DNA of 64,000 bases. Origin: Cyclobacteriaceae bacterium (lineage in GTDB: Bacteria; Bacteroidota; Bacteroidia; Cytophagales; Cyclobacteriaceae). The notes below the pieces were generated by a model. It was not told where the DNA came from, did not search any database, and worked only from the letters and a program-made list of their open reading frames with translations. Both the position numbers and the translations under genes were made by a program. This document shows, piece by piece, positions 28,506 through 37,477 of the stretch; the first letter of the stretch is position 1, and each line of letters begins with the position of its first letter. Location of the stretch: the NCBI GenBank assembly GCA_019694875.1, contig JAIBBC010000001.1, positions 1,247,501 through 1,311,500 of the forward strand. The letters are read 5' to 3'.

Positions 28506-29276
28506 ATGAAATTCTTCTTTTTCATATCGACTGTTTTCATCAGCAGTTGGGCATTCGGCCAATCCGATAGCCTGAACGTTACGGTCGTGGAAGAAATAGA
28601 TGTGCGAGAGGATAAATCTGGAAAGTATTTGCAAGCATGCGAAGCTGAGCGACAAGCGGCACGGAAAGATATCCTTGCAGGAAAACTCACTGTGGAGTAC
28701 TATGAAGGCATCACTATCGCGAAAAGGAATTTCGAGTTCGATGGATTTTATCGCAATTACCTGATCGCCCGCTATGGAATTGAACAGCGGACAACTGGCT
28801 GCATGACCGGCCGGGCCACGAGTTGCTATTTTGAGGAAATGGATAGGGCCATTTCCGAAAAATATGGAGAATCATTTTTGGACACGGTGAGAGATCATGC
28901 CCTGGAGGAATACAAAACGTTCAACACACTGGACGCGCAACGCAAGAAAAAGTACATTGATTTTAACTACGTTTATTTTTGGGTTGATCAACCAGCAGCG
29001 TACGAAACCGGCATCGAAGACTTGCAAAACAGGGTCAAACGAAAGATCGACTTTAATAAGTTCGATCTGTCCGGATATAAGCTAAAGGGTTTTCACGCAG
29101 AACTTGTTATTAGCGAAGCGGGCATCGTCACAGATTGTACCATAGCTTCAAAAAAATTTCCATTGGATGCAGCCAAAGCTGTGCGCGAGGCTGTTGTGGG
29201 AACCGGTGGCTGGAAACCGGCAGTACTTTATGGCTCCAACGTAAAATCCAGGACGGGATTTTCTGTTATATTTTGA
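28506..29276 (+). CDS. Secreted protein with TonB C-terminal-like domain
   Basis: A 256-residue protein with a cleavable signal peptide (residues 1-19, SSWAFGQ). The last 75 residues (KGFHAELVISEAGIVTDCTI, then AVREAVVGTGGWKPAVLYGS) show the pattern of a TonB C-terminal domain as found in many Bacteroidota proteins annotated as energy transducer TonB: a strand with G-x-V, then a helix and the GWKPA segment. No transmembrane anchor or proline-rich spacer is present, so it is not a working TonB. Three Cys residues (Cys25-30 region, and the CMTGRATSC pair) may form disulfides. The middle part is unrecognised. I chose ATG 28506, which gives the signal peptide. Confidence 0.65.
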   Translation: MKFFFFISTVFISSWAFGQSDSLNVTVVEEIDVREDKSGKYLQACEAERQAARKDILAGKLTVEYYEGITIAKRNFEFDGFYRNYLIARYGIEQRTTGCMTGRATSCYFEEMDRAISEKYGESFLDTVRDHALEEYKTFNTLDAQRKKKYIDFNYVYFWVDQPAAYETGIEDLQNRVKRKIDFNKFDLSGYKLKGFHAELVISEAGIVTDCTIASKKFPLDAAKAVREAVVGTGGWKPAVLYGSNVKSRTGFSVIF

Positions 29277-29278
29277 AC

Positions 29279-29692
29279 ATGAGCTTTAAGCAAAATCTAC
29301 TCAATCATTTCAAACCAGCGCTTGTTATCGCGATCATCGGACAGCTCCTACTGATTTTATTGAATTGGTCTGTTACCCAATTTGAACAAGACCTCAGAGC
29401 GGTGAATTTTTTTGTTGCAAACCTAATTCTTCTGGCGGCAATTGTTGTGTTCTATAGACGAACTACAATTTTCAATGTAGGATGGACCATTCTAAGCGTG
29501 ATGTTAACGATAGGCGCAGGTTTCTGCGAGTTTTCCATTCTATCGGTTTTTGAGGATTCACCTTTGTTCAAAACAAGAATTGTAATTCAGATTTGTTTAA
29601 TGCTCCTATTTTCATTCTTACTGGCGTTAAACAAAGTAATACTAGACGAGATGTTCCTAACATTTGGAGCAAAGCAACGAAACCTGAAATGA
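29279..29692 (+). CDS. Four-helix membrane protein, unknown
   Basis: A 137-residue protein that I do not recognise, with four hydrophobic helices (about 12-30, 42-58, 65-85, 103-122) and little outside the membrane. It begins two bases behind the stop of the TonB-C-like gene, so the two are probably translated together. I chose the ATG at 29279; longer readings would overlap the upstream gene by 140 bases. Confidence 0.6.
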   Translation: MSFKQNLLNHFKPALVIAIIGQLLLILLNWSVTQFEQDLRAVNFFVANLILLAAIVVFYRRTTIFNVGWTILSVMLTIGAGFCEFSILSVFEDSPLFKTRIVIQICLMLLFSFLLALNKVILDEMFLTFGAKQRNLK

Positions 29693-29736
29693 ACAGAAAC
29701 AATCACTCCGCTTTCGAAGGTCTGATCTGGATTTGG

Positions 29737-30144
29737 CTACACCACTATTGTTAATCCTTCTATATTCTGAAAATCAGATTTATTAACCGTTGCGATGGTA
29801 TCAATGCCGTTGACGAGACATATCGCTGCGATTTCAAGATCATGAATTTTTAATCCCTTAGGTTGATACTTAGTTGCAAGCTGCATTAATTTTTCGTGAC
29901 TGATGGGGGAGGGGTACCACACCTCCAAGACGGAAACGAATTCACTGATGTCTTTTAAGGCTTCCAGTGGCGAAAGCAGAGGACTATTTCCTTTTGTTAC
30001 CACTGCGTAATATTCTGACAGGTTTTTAGATGTTGTGAAGAGCTTAGCATCACTCGTGATAATTCTTTCAGCGAAATCATGGAAGACTGAAGAAGAATCT
30101 TTGGAGTAGATTAAGATATTTGTGTCGACAAGCAGCTTACTCAT
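29737..30144 (-). CDS. PIN-domain toxin, VapC type
   Basis: A 135-residue PIN-domain ribonuclease. The metal-binding acids are Asp7 (LLVDTN), Glu44 (NLSEYY), Asp102 (KIHDLEIAA) and the TVNKSDF segment near 119-125. VapC toxins cut tRNA or rRNA. Its start overlaps the end of the small gene upstream by eight bases, the usual arrangement of a toxin-antitoxin pair with the antitoxin first. RNA target is unknown. Confidence 0.85.
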   Translation of the reverse strand: MSKLLVDTNILIYSKDSSSVFHDFAERIITSDAKLFTTSKNLSEYYAVVTKGNSPLLSPLEALKDISEFVSVLEVWYPSPISHEKLMQLATKYQPKGLKIHDLEIAAICLVNGIDTIATVNKSDFQNIEGLTIVV

Positions 30145-30319
30145 AGGCCGCTGATCGAATATCAGGTTTGTCCAGTTTGCCCTTAAAGTCTCTGATTGTC
30201 CAATTTTTATTGGTGCTTTTTTTAATGCCTGTTATATTTCGCAATAAGGCATACGCAATTTCAAGCAGATTATCCGGGAGTTTATCCACTTCTTTCTTGA
30301 TTTCTTCCTTGGTAACCAT
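30137..30319 (-). CDS. Antitoxin partner of the PIN toxin
   Basis: A 60-residue protein read from ATG 30319 (65 from the codon at 30334). The first half (TKEEIKKEVDKLPDNLLEIAYALL) is helical and the tail (TIRDFKGKLDKPDIRSAAYE) is extended, the layout of small antitoxins in which the tail wraps the toxin. No known DNA-binding motif is obvious. Its role is inferred from position: it overlaps the PIN gene by eight bases. In such pairs the antitoxin normally represses the operon. Confidence 0.7.
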   Translation of the reverse strand: MVTKEEIKKEVDKLPDNLLEIAYALLRNITGIKKSTNKNWTIRDFKGKLDKPDIRSAAYE

Positions 30320-30354
30320 ATAAGCAAAATACAAAAAAATTCTCGAATAGGTTC

Positions 30355-32862
30355 CTACTCCGCTTCCGAAGCATTCCGGCTGTGAATCCTGATCTTGCTT
30401 AAATCAATCTCCTCATCCTCCTGCTCCCCATAGAAACTTGAATCGAAATCATCGATCAGCAGTTCACCCTTCTTACCCTTCGGCCGGTCGAACGTCATGA
30501 TCAAAGCGGGCAACAGAATCAGGTTCGTGAACATGGAAATCACCAGCGTGGTGGAGGTTAGCAAGCCCAGGGCAATCGTTCCGCCAAACGAAGAGAACGC
30601 GAAAATGATAAAGCCCGCAAACAATACAATAGACGTGTAGATGATGCTCTTGCCGGTTTCCAGAATGCTTTCACTCACCGCTACCGGAATGAAAAAATTA
30701 TTCGACAAAATTTCCTGGCGATACTTCGCGAGGAACCGGATTGAGTTATCGACCGAAATTCCAAACGTGATTGAGAAGATCAAGGCTGTACTCGCTTTCA
30801 GCGGAATGTTAAAATAGCCCATCAGTCCGGCTGTAATCATCAACGCCAGTAAATTCGGAATCAGCGAAATGATAATCATCCGAACATTCGCAAAGAGAAT
30901 TGCCATCGATAATGTGATCAGGATGAACGCCAGCAGTAAACTCTCCTGAAGGTTCGCGATCAGAAACTTGTTTCCTTTGATAAAGATTTTGGTCGATCCG
31001 GTGATTTTGGTTGCCACAGAGTCTTTTCCGGTTGGCACGAAGATTTGCTTCATACGCGGTTCAATCACATTGTTAACCAGCGAGTCCAGACGCGTTGAGC
31101 CGATGTCGGCAATTTGCGTGGAGATGCGAACGGTAGTAAACGTTGAATCGACAAATGAATTGAGCACCCCGCGTGTAGCCTGCCGAGAAACGGAATCCGG
31201 TTTAGGTGACGAGACCGAATCGGGCTTCGACCAGCTTGTGTTTTGTTTGAACAGCGAACTGTTCTTAACATATCCCATCAGGAAAGCTCCCTGATTTTTT
31301 GTGGGCAGTTTGTATTGACGCGGATTGCCATTGTAGAATGCCTGGTTCAGGCCTTTAACAAAACTTACCACCGACACCGGCCGCGACATCAGCGGAATTG
31401 AATCCAGGAATGATTCAAACTCTTCGATTTGGCCCAGGTTTCGTACATCCAGTACCGGCCGTTTCTTTTTGGTGACGAACTGAACAACAATTTCAAGCGG
31501 CATTACTCCGCTGAAGTTCTGTTCAAAAAACTGAAGGTCTTTCTTCACCTGGCTTTCTTCAGGAACATCATCGGCCATAAACGAAACCGATCGCAACTGC
31601 ATCATTCCATAAACTGAAAATAACACGAGCAACAAAGACGCTGCATAAATGCCCGGGCGGTTTCGGTGAACGGAAAGATCAATGAGCTCCAGAAATTTAT
31701 TGAGGATGCGGAAGTTCAGATGTTTCAAATGGCGTTCGTTCGGAACAGGCAGCCATGAGAACACGCTCGGGATCATCACCAGGCAAACAAAAAACAGCGC
31801 GAGGATGTTGATGCCGGCCACGATTCCAAATTCGCGGAGGATGGTAATGTCGGTCGCCAAAAGCGTAAGAAAACCGATGGCCACCGTCAGATTCGTCAGG
31901 AACATCGCTAATCCCATTTTCTTCACTACCGCCAGAATGGCTTCGTGTTTCTCTTTCGTTTTCTGGAATTCGAGGTGGTACTTATTTAACAGATAGATCG
32001 CGTTCGTAATTCCGATGGTTACAATCACGGGTGGAATAAGCCCGGTTAGTAACGTGATTTTATAGCCGAACAAGGCCAGCGTCCCCAACGTCCAGACCAC
32101 CAGAACTCCAATGATGATCATGGAGAACATAACAGCCCTGAACGACCGAAAGAAGAGCAACATGATCAGCCCCGTTACAACTGCAGATGCAATCAGGAAA
32201 ATGTTCATCTCCTTGCGTACTGAATTCGCAACCACGGTTCGCATAAACGGCAGGCCCGCATAGCGGAGCTTGATACTGGTTTGATGTTCAAAACGCGTTC
32301 CGGCAGCAACGAGCGAATCAGTCATCGCTTCGCGTGCTTTGCTGTTCATCACTTCTTTTTTAATCGCCACCAGCATCATCATGGCGCCATTGCCCGGGTT
32401 GATGATTTGGCCGGAATAGATTCTCTGATCCAATGCAACCTGGAGCAGACTGTCAAGCTCGTTTTGAGAAGAAACTTGTTCAGGAAAAATATTCCGGAAG
32501 TAAAAATTTTTCTGTGCTGTATCCTTAGCAATCATTTTCAGATTCGGCAGTGAAATCACTTCTGTTACGCCATGAACCTTTTTAATGCTACTCCCCAGTT
32601 CTCGGTAGGCCTGAAAATTATTGAGCTGATAAACAGAACTATCCTGCATGCCAACCACGATGATGTTTCCATCTTCGCCAAACTTTTGCTTGAAGCTATT
32701 GAAGTAAAGCAGATCCGGATCTTCAGGCGGAACGGTACGCGCGAAGTCATAACTCATCACAATTTTGGTCGCCTGCCAACCCATAAATGCAGTGATGACG
32801 GCAATCACCATCAGGAAAACTAAGCGGTACTTGATAATGGCTTCAGCGAGGGAGTTCCACAT
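30355..32862 (-). CDS. MMPL/RND-family exporter
   Basis: An 835-residue inner-membrane protein of the RND superfamily, MMPL type. Two repeats each have one helix, a large periplasmic loop and five more helices (helices near 15-32, 218-375, and 415-430, 640-790). The second and eighth helices with the GD/sterol-sensing-like segments (ATDITILREFGIVAGIN, SITFGISVDNSIRFLAKY) are visible. The C-terminal tail is cytoplasmic and acidic. Members move lipids or hydrophobic compounds; some are called HpnN or predicted exporters. No membrane-fusion protein is nearby. It is alone on its transcript as far as spacing shows. Confidence 0.9.
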   Translation of the reverse strand: MWNSLAEAIIKYRLVFLMVIAVITAFMGWQATKIVMSYDFARTVPPEDPDLLYFNSFKQKFGEDGNIIVVGMQDSSVYQLNNFQAYRELGSSIKKVHGVTEVISLPNLKMIAKDTAQKNFYFRNIFPEQVSSQNELDSLLQVALDQRIYSGQIINPGNGAMMMLVAIKKEVMNSKAREAMTDSLVAAGTRFEHQTSIKLRYAGLPFMRTVVANSVRKEMNIFLIASAVVTGLIMLLFFRSFRAVMFSMIIIGVLVVWTLGTLALFGYKITLLTGLIPPVIVTIGITNAIYLLNKYHLEFQKTKEKHEAILAVVKKMGLAMFLTNLTVAIGFLTLLATDITILREFGIVAGINILALFFVCLVMIPSVFSWLPVPNERHLKHLNFRILNKFLELIDLSVHRNRPGIYAASLLLVLFSVYGMMQLRSVSFMADDVPEESQVKKDLQFFEQNFSGVMPLEIVVQFVTKKKRPVLDVRNLGQIEEFESFLDSIPLMSRPVSVVSFVKGLNQAFYNGNPRQYKLPTKNQGAFLMGYVKNSSLFKQNTSWSKPDSVSSPKPDSVSRQATRGVLNSFVDSTFTTVRISTQIADIGSTRLDSLVNNVIEPRMKQIFVPTGKDSVATKITGSTKIFIKGNKFLIANLQESLLLAFILITLSMAILFANVRMIIISLIPNLLALMITAGLMGYFNIPLKASTALIFSITFGISVDNSIRFLAKYRQEILSNNFFIPVAVSESILETGKSIIYTSIVLFAGFIIFAFSSFGGTIALGLLTSTTLVISMFTNLILLPALIMTFDRPKGKKGELLIDDFDSSFYGEQEDEEIDLSKIRIHSRNASEAE

Positions 32863-32927
32863 ATGTCAAAGCTAACAATTTTTGGGTTTTTGCCTTGACG
32901 ATGGCTTCGGTCTGCCTGTCTGGCCGA

Positions 32928-34244
32928 TTAAAGCTTAATCTTTTTGTAAAGACTGATTGCATATCGGTCGGTGAGGCCGGAAACAAAGTCAACCACGTAC
33001 CGGGCTGCTGAGTAATAATCGGCAGCCTGTTTTATGTTGAGGCGAATATCTTCCGGAAAAAGCAAAACCAGATTTTCGTATTTGCGGGATTTCTTATTCT
33101 CGTAAAGATGTATCCCGGCTGTCAGAAACTCTTCCATCAGCCCCGGTAAAACCTGATGACCGGAGGCTTCGATTTCGACTACGTTTCGCGAGCGATAAAT
33201 TTTTTCTACCGAGATGTCGATAATTGTTTTTAACGCGTCCTTCGAAGTGCATAAATCTGCAAGTGCTTTATTAAACCTGCCCTCCAGAATTTCTTTTTCA
33301 CTGTCGAGGAACAAGTTGGAACACTCATCCATCAGATCGCCAATCGCTAACGCACGAAGAAACCCGATTTTTTCCGCTTTACTGTTAAGCTGATCGAGCT
33401 TGCCGAGCTTTGATTTGTTTTTCGTGATTACGTTTTCGAAAAGTGCCTTTGCTTCTTCGTACGAAATCAGGCCCAGGCTGCAGCCGTCCTCCAGGTCAAT
33501 AATACTGTAGCAGATATCGTCCGCAGCTTCAACCAGATACGTGAGCGGATGACGTTCATAGGCATCTTGTGCAACCTTTGGCAACTCAAGTGCGCTGGTA
33601 ACTTCGTTGAAGATTTTCTTTTCGGATTGAAAAAATCCAAACTTTTTCTGACTGCGTTTTAATTTGTCGCGCTGTGGAAAATATGCAGGACAGGGGTACT
33701 TGGTAAACGCTCCCAGCGTGGCGAACGTGAGCTTTAAACCGTATTGATTTTTATTAAGAATGCGGAAGCCCTGTGCATTACCTTCGAATTTAGTGAGGTC
33801 GGTCCACTCAGCTTCGCTCATCTTATCTTTTAACGACAAACCTGTCTTGCTCTGCGCAAAAAAATCGGAGATCGCGTCTTCACCCGCATGACCGAATGGT
33901 GGATTGCCTAAATCATGCGTCAGTGAGGCTGCCGCAACGACTGCCCCGAAATCAAAAAGCGAAAAATCTTTTGCCAGTTCCGGATGGCGCTGGATGATCA
34001 CTTCACCAACGCGTTTTCCCAACGATCGTCCTACACTGGAAACTTCCAGGCTGTGTGTAAGGCGCGTGTGTACAAAGTCGTGCTCAGGGAGCGGGTGCAC
34101 CTGTGTTTTGTCCTGCAGCTTGCGAAAGGGGTGCGAGAAAATGATGCGATCGTAATCCTGTTCGAATGCGCTGCGTGAAGCTTCTGAAGAAGCCGATTGC
34201 TTTTGGCCGCTTCGTTGTGACGACAGGAGGGTTTTCCAATTCAT
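32928..34244 (-). CDS. dgt: Deoxyguanosinetriphosphate triphosphohydrolase
   Basis: A 438-residue HD-domain enzyme that cleaves dGTP (and perhaps other dNTPs) to the nucleoside and triphosphate. The HD residues are His110-Asp111 in LTHDLGNPPFGHAGE, with His64 in RLTHSLEV. The N-terminal FEQDYDRIIFSHPFRKLQDKTQV is a dGTPase signature. It helps keep dNTP pools and may act against phage. Upstream lie two terminator-like hairpins. Confidence 0.95.
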   Translation of the reverse strand: MNWKTLLSSQRSGQKQSASSEASRSAFEQDYDRIIFSHPFRKLQDKTQVHPLPEHDFVHTRLTHSLEVSSVGRSLGKRVGEVIIQRHPELAKDFSLFDFGAVVAAASLTHDLGNPPFGHAGEDAISDFFAQSKTGLSLKDKMSEAEWTDLTKFEGNAQGFRILNKNQYGLKLTFATLGAFTKYPCPAYFPQRDKLKRSQKKFGFFQSEKKIFNEVTSALELPKVAQDAYERHPLTYLVEAADDICYSIIDLEDGCSLGLISYEEAKALFENVITKNKSKLGKLDQLNSKAEKIGFLRALAIGDLMDECSNLFLDSEKEILEGRFNKALADLCTSKDALKTIIDISVEKIYRSRNVVEIEASGHQVLPGLMEEFLTAGIHLYENKKSRKYENLVLLFPEDIRLNIKQAADYYSAARYVVDFVSGLTDRYAISLYKKIKL

Positions 34245-34300
34245 GCCGCAAATTAACCAATGCGGATAAATGATGATTATTGTTTACCTCGGGATGACAA

Positions 34301-34328
34301 TAAAAAAAGAGACGCAATGTTTTGCGTC
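34301..34328 (-). terminator. Terminator-like repeat, copy 1
   Basis: Read on the minus strand, GACGCAA(AACA)TTGCGTC is followed by TC and a run of seven T's. The 28 bases are identical to copy 2, 111 bases to the right. Both are downstream of the minus-strand gene ending at 34503 and upstream of dgt. Confidence 0.7.
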
Positions 34329-34411
34329 CCGGCTTAATATTATCGTCATACGTTTGTTGGGTAATGTATTCGGTTAAAAATCAAATCAATTGGGATGTAA
34401 TGGCGTGGTAT

Positions 34412-34442
34412 TAAAAAAAGAGACGCAATGTTTTGCGTCTCT
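34412..34442 (-). terminator. Terminator-like repeat, copy 2
   Basis: A perfect ten-pair stem AGAGACGCAA / TTGCGTCTCT (34419-34428 and 34433-34442); on the minus strand a run of T's follows directly. It is 60 bases behind the scramblase-like gene and repeats copy 1. Either may be the main terminator, with the other as backup. Confidence 0.8.
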
Positions 34443-34470
34443 ACAATGTTTTGTCCGAAGTCTGTGCCTC

Positions 34471-34501
34471 GTCCATGGTCGGTGGGACACAGACCATGGA
34501 C
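34471..34501. repeat. Inverted repeat behind the scramblase-like gene
   Basis: GTCCATGGTC at 34471-34480 and GACCATGGAC at 34492-34501 are perfect ten-base arms. A second pair, GTCTGTG at 34460-34466 and CACAGAC at 34488-34494, overlaps it, so two exclusive folds are possible. It directly follows the stop codon of the gene at 34503. The GTCTGTG word also occurs in the repeat at 23950-23984. Confidence 0.65.
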
Positions 34502-34502
34502 A

Positions 34503-35093
34503 CTATTCTTTCAATACCAAATCGATGCACATCACCGCGGCAAGAATAAGAACCCGCAACGGATGATCGGAAGGCACCTCTGAACTGATTTCCAGCACGT
34601 AGTTATCCGCGGAGGTGAACAGCTCTTTACCCAGCCCGCTCCATTTCTTGGTAACGGCCGCGAAATCCTTTCCATCGTTGGAAACAAATTTGAATTCCCA
34701 GCTCGTCCACTTGCCGCGAAGCATACACAACGGTCGTTCGCTGGCATCCAGCACTTCAAACTTTCCACCAATGCTGAAGAACTTTTGCTTGAATTTGCCT
34801 ACCAGCATGTTGTTTGAGTCCAGCACTTCAACTGTTGACAGAAATAACGAAACTCCACGCTTAACGGTGAACAGTGTGTTCCCGTTCATGTCCTTTACAA
34901 GCATGTTAAAAGGCGTCATGCGTTTGTAGTCTGTGAAGCGGAACATCTTGGTAAAAAAACCGAGATTTTCTTCCTGGCATTGCAGCACCTGCTGTTTGGT
35001 TTCCGGATCGAAAATATCGAAGCTGTTAGCAGCTTTGAAAATTTTAACGTGTTCCTTGACAAAAAAGAGATTTTTATTGAGTGCGGGGTGCAT
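34503..35093 (-). CDS. Scramblase/LURP-one-like protein
   Basis: A 196-residue protein with the twelve-stranded barrel pattern of the phospholipid-scramblase/LURP-one-related (Tubby-like) family: FFVKEHVKIFKAANSFDIFDP at the start, FTVKRGVSLFLSTVEVLDSNN in the middle and a hydrophobic C-terminal helix (LRVLILAAVMCIDLVL). Bacterial members have no proven role; membrane lipid binding is plausible. Its start overlaps the MtfA-like gene by 20 bases, so the two are translated together. Confidence 0.8.
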   Translation of the reverse strand: MHPALNKNLFFVKEHVKIFKAANSFDIFDPETKQQVLQCQEENLGFFTKMFRFTDYKRMTPFNMLVKDMNGNTLFTVKRGVSLFLSTVEVLDSNNMLVGKFKQKFFSIGGKFEVLDASERPLCMLRGKWTSWEFKFVSNDGKDFAAVTKKWSGLGKELFTSADNYVLEISSEVPSDHPLRVLILAAVMCIDLVLKE

Positions 35094-35898
35094 AAAGTTT
35101 GATTGGGTCTTGTTTAAATAAAGTTACCATTGTTGCGTAAAGATCAGGAAGTGCGGTGCTGAATTGAACAGGACGTTCAAAAAAATTTTCAACGGCAACC
35201 GCGAAAAATTCTTCATCATTTGTGAGGGCGTACCGCCTGAAAAAGTGCTCTTCACCGGAACTTTGCATGTTAGCTTTCGTGACAGCTGCCATCACTTCAT
35301 ACGACTCGAGTGCCTCGGCCTCAAAAATTTCGTAGTCGAACATCTTGTTCTCAAGCCACAACGCATGGGCCAGCTCGTGCATGAGCAGGTTTATGCCGTC
35401 AGCATTATTCGCAAATCCGGAGTTCAGACTATTCCATGAAAGTATAATGTAGCCGGCACCCGGATTGGTTTCGCCTTTGTGATATTGACCGGTAATCGGT
35501 GAATAATATTTATCGGGATAGATGATGATTTTGTGAAATGCATCGTAGCAATCTTCCGAAAGGAATAATGAAATCTGCGAAGCACAGGAGGCGATCAGGT
35601 ACCGGGCAGCGTTGTAATTAATCAGTTGCGTGGGTTTGAACTGCCGGAAACTGATCTCTGTGGAGGTGATGAAATAATACACGAGCCATTCAAACCGCTT
35701 ACGTTCTTCCGGTGTCAGGGCCTTGTAGTAAACATTAACAGGCTTTAGGCCGGGAGTTAACGGAACGAGATACTTCGGGAAGTAATAGAATAGCAGCTTT
35801 TTATACCAACGCTGTTCGCGGATGATGGGCAGTGCAATAAGTGAAGACAAAAGAAAAAGAGCGAACAGAATTGTCCAGAACTGCCCGCTTTTTTCCAT
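35074..35898 (-). CDS. MtfA-type zinc peptidase (M90 family)
   Basis: A 274-residue protein with an N-terminal membrane helix (about 8-27) and a zinc-peptidase domain. The metal motif HELAH is in LLMHELAHALWLEN with a further Glu in FEAEALESYE downstream. The N-terminal YYKALTPEERKRFEW segment is characteristic of MtfA, which in E. coli affects glucose uptake by binding Mlc. Here, with no PTS genes, it may act as a plain aminopeptidase. It overlaps the scramblase-like gene by 20 bases and follows glyS by 3. Confidence 0.87.
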   Translation of the reverse strand: MEKSGQFWTILFALFLLSSLIALPIIREQRWYKKLLFYYFPKYLVPLTPGLKPVNVYYKALTPEERKRFEWLVYYFITSTEISFRQFKPTQLINYNAARYLIASCASQISLFLSEDCYDAFHKIIIYPDKYYSPITGQYHKGETNPGAGYIILSWNSLNSGFANNADGINLLMHELAHALWLENKMFDYEIFEAEALESYEVMAAVTKANMQSSGEEHFFRRYALTNDEEFFAVAVENFFERPVQFSTALPDLYATMVTLFKQDPIKLYAPRTQ

Positions 35899-35901
35899 GA
35901 A

Positions 35902-37443
35902 TTAAATCTGTTTTAGCAAGTTATTGATTGAACACGCTGCGGATAATTTTGCATTCAACTCACTTGCCTTCACTCGTTCTTGCTTCATGGTATCGCGGTC
36001 GCGAATTGTAACGGTATTGTCTTCCAGTGTTTGATGATCAACGGTAACACAGTATGGTGTTCCGATGGCATCCTGCCTGCGGTAACGTTTACCGATAGCA
36101 TCCTTTTCTTCATAAAAGCAACGGACATCAAACTTCAGGTTGTTCATGATCTCCATGGCCTTCTCAGGCAGTCCGTCTTTTTTCATTAACGGAAGAATTG
36201 CCACTTTATTGGGCGCCAGTGCAGGCGGAATGCGCAATACTACGCGCTCGCTTCCGTCTTCCAGTTTTTCTTCTTTGTAGGAAGAAGCCAGCACTGAAAG
36301 AAACATGCGGTCCAACCCGACAGAAGTTTCTACAACATACGGAATGTAATTCTGGTTGTCTTCCGGATCGAAATATTGAAGTTTCTTGCCCGAAAATTTT
36401 TCATGACTCTTTAAATCGAAGTCTGTACGCGAATGAATTCCTTCCAATTCGCGGAAGCCCATCGGGAAATTAAACTGAATGTCACACGCTGCATTGGCAT
36501 AGTGTGCCAGATTCAGGTGATCGTGGTAACGGTAGTTGTCGTTGCCCAGACTCAAAGCCTTGTGCCACTTTAATCGTTTTTCTTTCCAGTATTCGTACCA
36601 CTTCATCTCTTCGCCCGGCTTTACGAAGAACTGCATTTCCATTTGCTCGAACTCGCGCATGCGGAAGATGAACTGGCGCGCAACGATTTCATTTCGGAAA
36701 GCTTTACCAATCTGCGCGATCCCGAAAGGAATCTTCATGCGACCGGTTTTCTGAACGTTCAAAAAGTTTACAAAAATACCTTGTGCTGTTTCAGGGCGGA
36801 GATAGATTTTATTGGCGTCATCGGCCACGGAACCCATTTCGGTTGAGAACATCAGGTTAAACTGGCGAACATCTGTCCAGTTTTTGGTTCCGGAAATCGG
36901 GTCAGCAATTTCAAGATCAACCACCAGTTGCTTCATGGCTTCCATGTTGCTGGTGGCCATCGCTTCCTTCAGGCGGTTATTGATATCGTCAATTTTCTTT
37001 TGATACTCTACTACACGGGCATTGGTGCTGATGAACATGGCCCGATCGAAGTTTTCGAAACGCTTGGCAGCCTTCTCTACTTCCTTTTCAATTTTCTCCT
37101 CGAGCTTTTCAATTACACCCTCAATCAGCTGATCAGCCCGATACCGTTTTTTTGAATCTTTGTTATCGATCATCGGATCGTTGAATGCATCCACATGCCC
37201 GGAAGCCTTCCATGTGGTCGGGTGCATGAAGATGGCCGCGTCAATCCCAACAATGTTGTCATGCATCATGGTCATGAACTTCCACCAGTACTCTTTAATA
37301 TTATTTTTCAGCTCGGCACCGTTCTGACCGTAGTCATACACTGCGCTGAGGCCGTCATAAATTTCGCTGCTGGGAAAAATAAACCCGTACTCTTTCGAGT
37401 GGGCAATCACATTTTTAAAAAGGTTGTCTTCCGAATTCGCCAT
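35902..37443 (-). CDS. glyS: Glycine-tRNA ligase, single-chain class II type
   Basis: A 513-residue homodimer-type GlyRS, not the alpha2beta2 form. Motif 2 is near RNEIVARQFIFRMREFEQMEMQ split over the text as RNEIVARQF and REFEQMEMQ, with RPETAQGIFVNF before it; motif 3 is in VVETSVGLDRMF. The anticodon-binding domain fills the last 120 residues. ATG 37443 is chosen (MANSEDNLF); the frame runs three codons further to a TTG. It precedes the MtfA-like gene by 3 bases. Confidence 0.96.
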   Translation of the reverse strand: MANSEDNLFKNVIAHSKEYGFIFPSSEIYDGLSAVYDYGQNGAELKNNIKEYWWKFMTMMHDNIVGIDAAIFMHPTTWKASGHVDAFNDPMIDNKDSKKRYRADQLIEGVIEKLEEKIEKEVEKAAKRFENFDRAMFISTNARVVEYQKKIDDINNRLKEAMATSNMEAMKQLVVDLEIADPISGTKNWTDVRQFNLMFSTEMGSVADDANKIYLRPETAQGIFVNFLNVQKTGRMKIPFGIAQIGKAFRNEIVARQFIFRMREFEQMEMQFFVKPGEEMKWYEYWKEKRLKWHKALSLGNDNYRYHDHLNLAHYANAACDIQFNFPMGFRELEGIHSRTDFDLKSHEKFSGKKLQYFDPEDNQNYIPYVVETSVGLDRMFLSVLASSYKEEKLEDGSERVVLRIPPALAPNKVAILPLMKKDGLPEKAMEIMNNLKFDVRCFYEEKDAIGKRYRRQDAIGTPYCVTVDHQTLEDNTVTIRDRDTMKQERVKASELNAKLSAACSINNLLKQI

Positions 37444-37477
37444 AAGGCGCAAAGATAATCATCTTGCCCGAATCCGC

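Noticed and set aside
29737-30319. Possible defence island around the PIN toxin pair
   Set aside because: Only a plain toxin-antitoxin pair is seen; no nuclease, methylase, retron, CBASS or similar gene is next to it.
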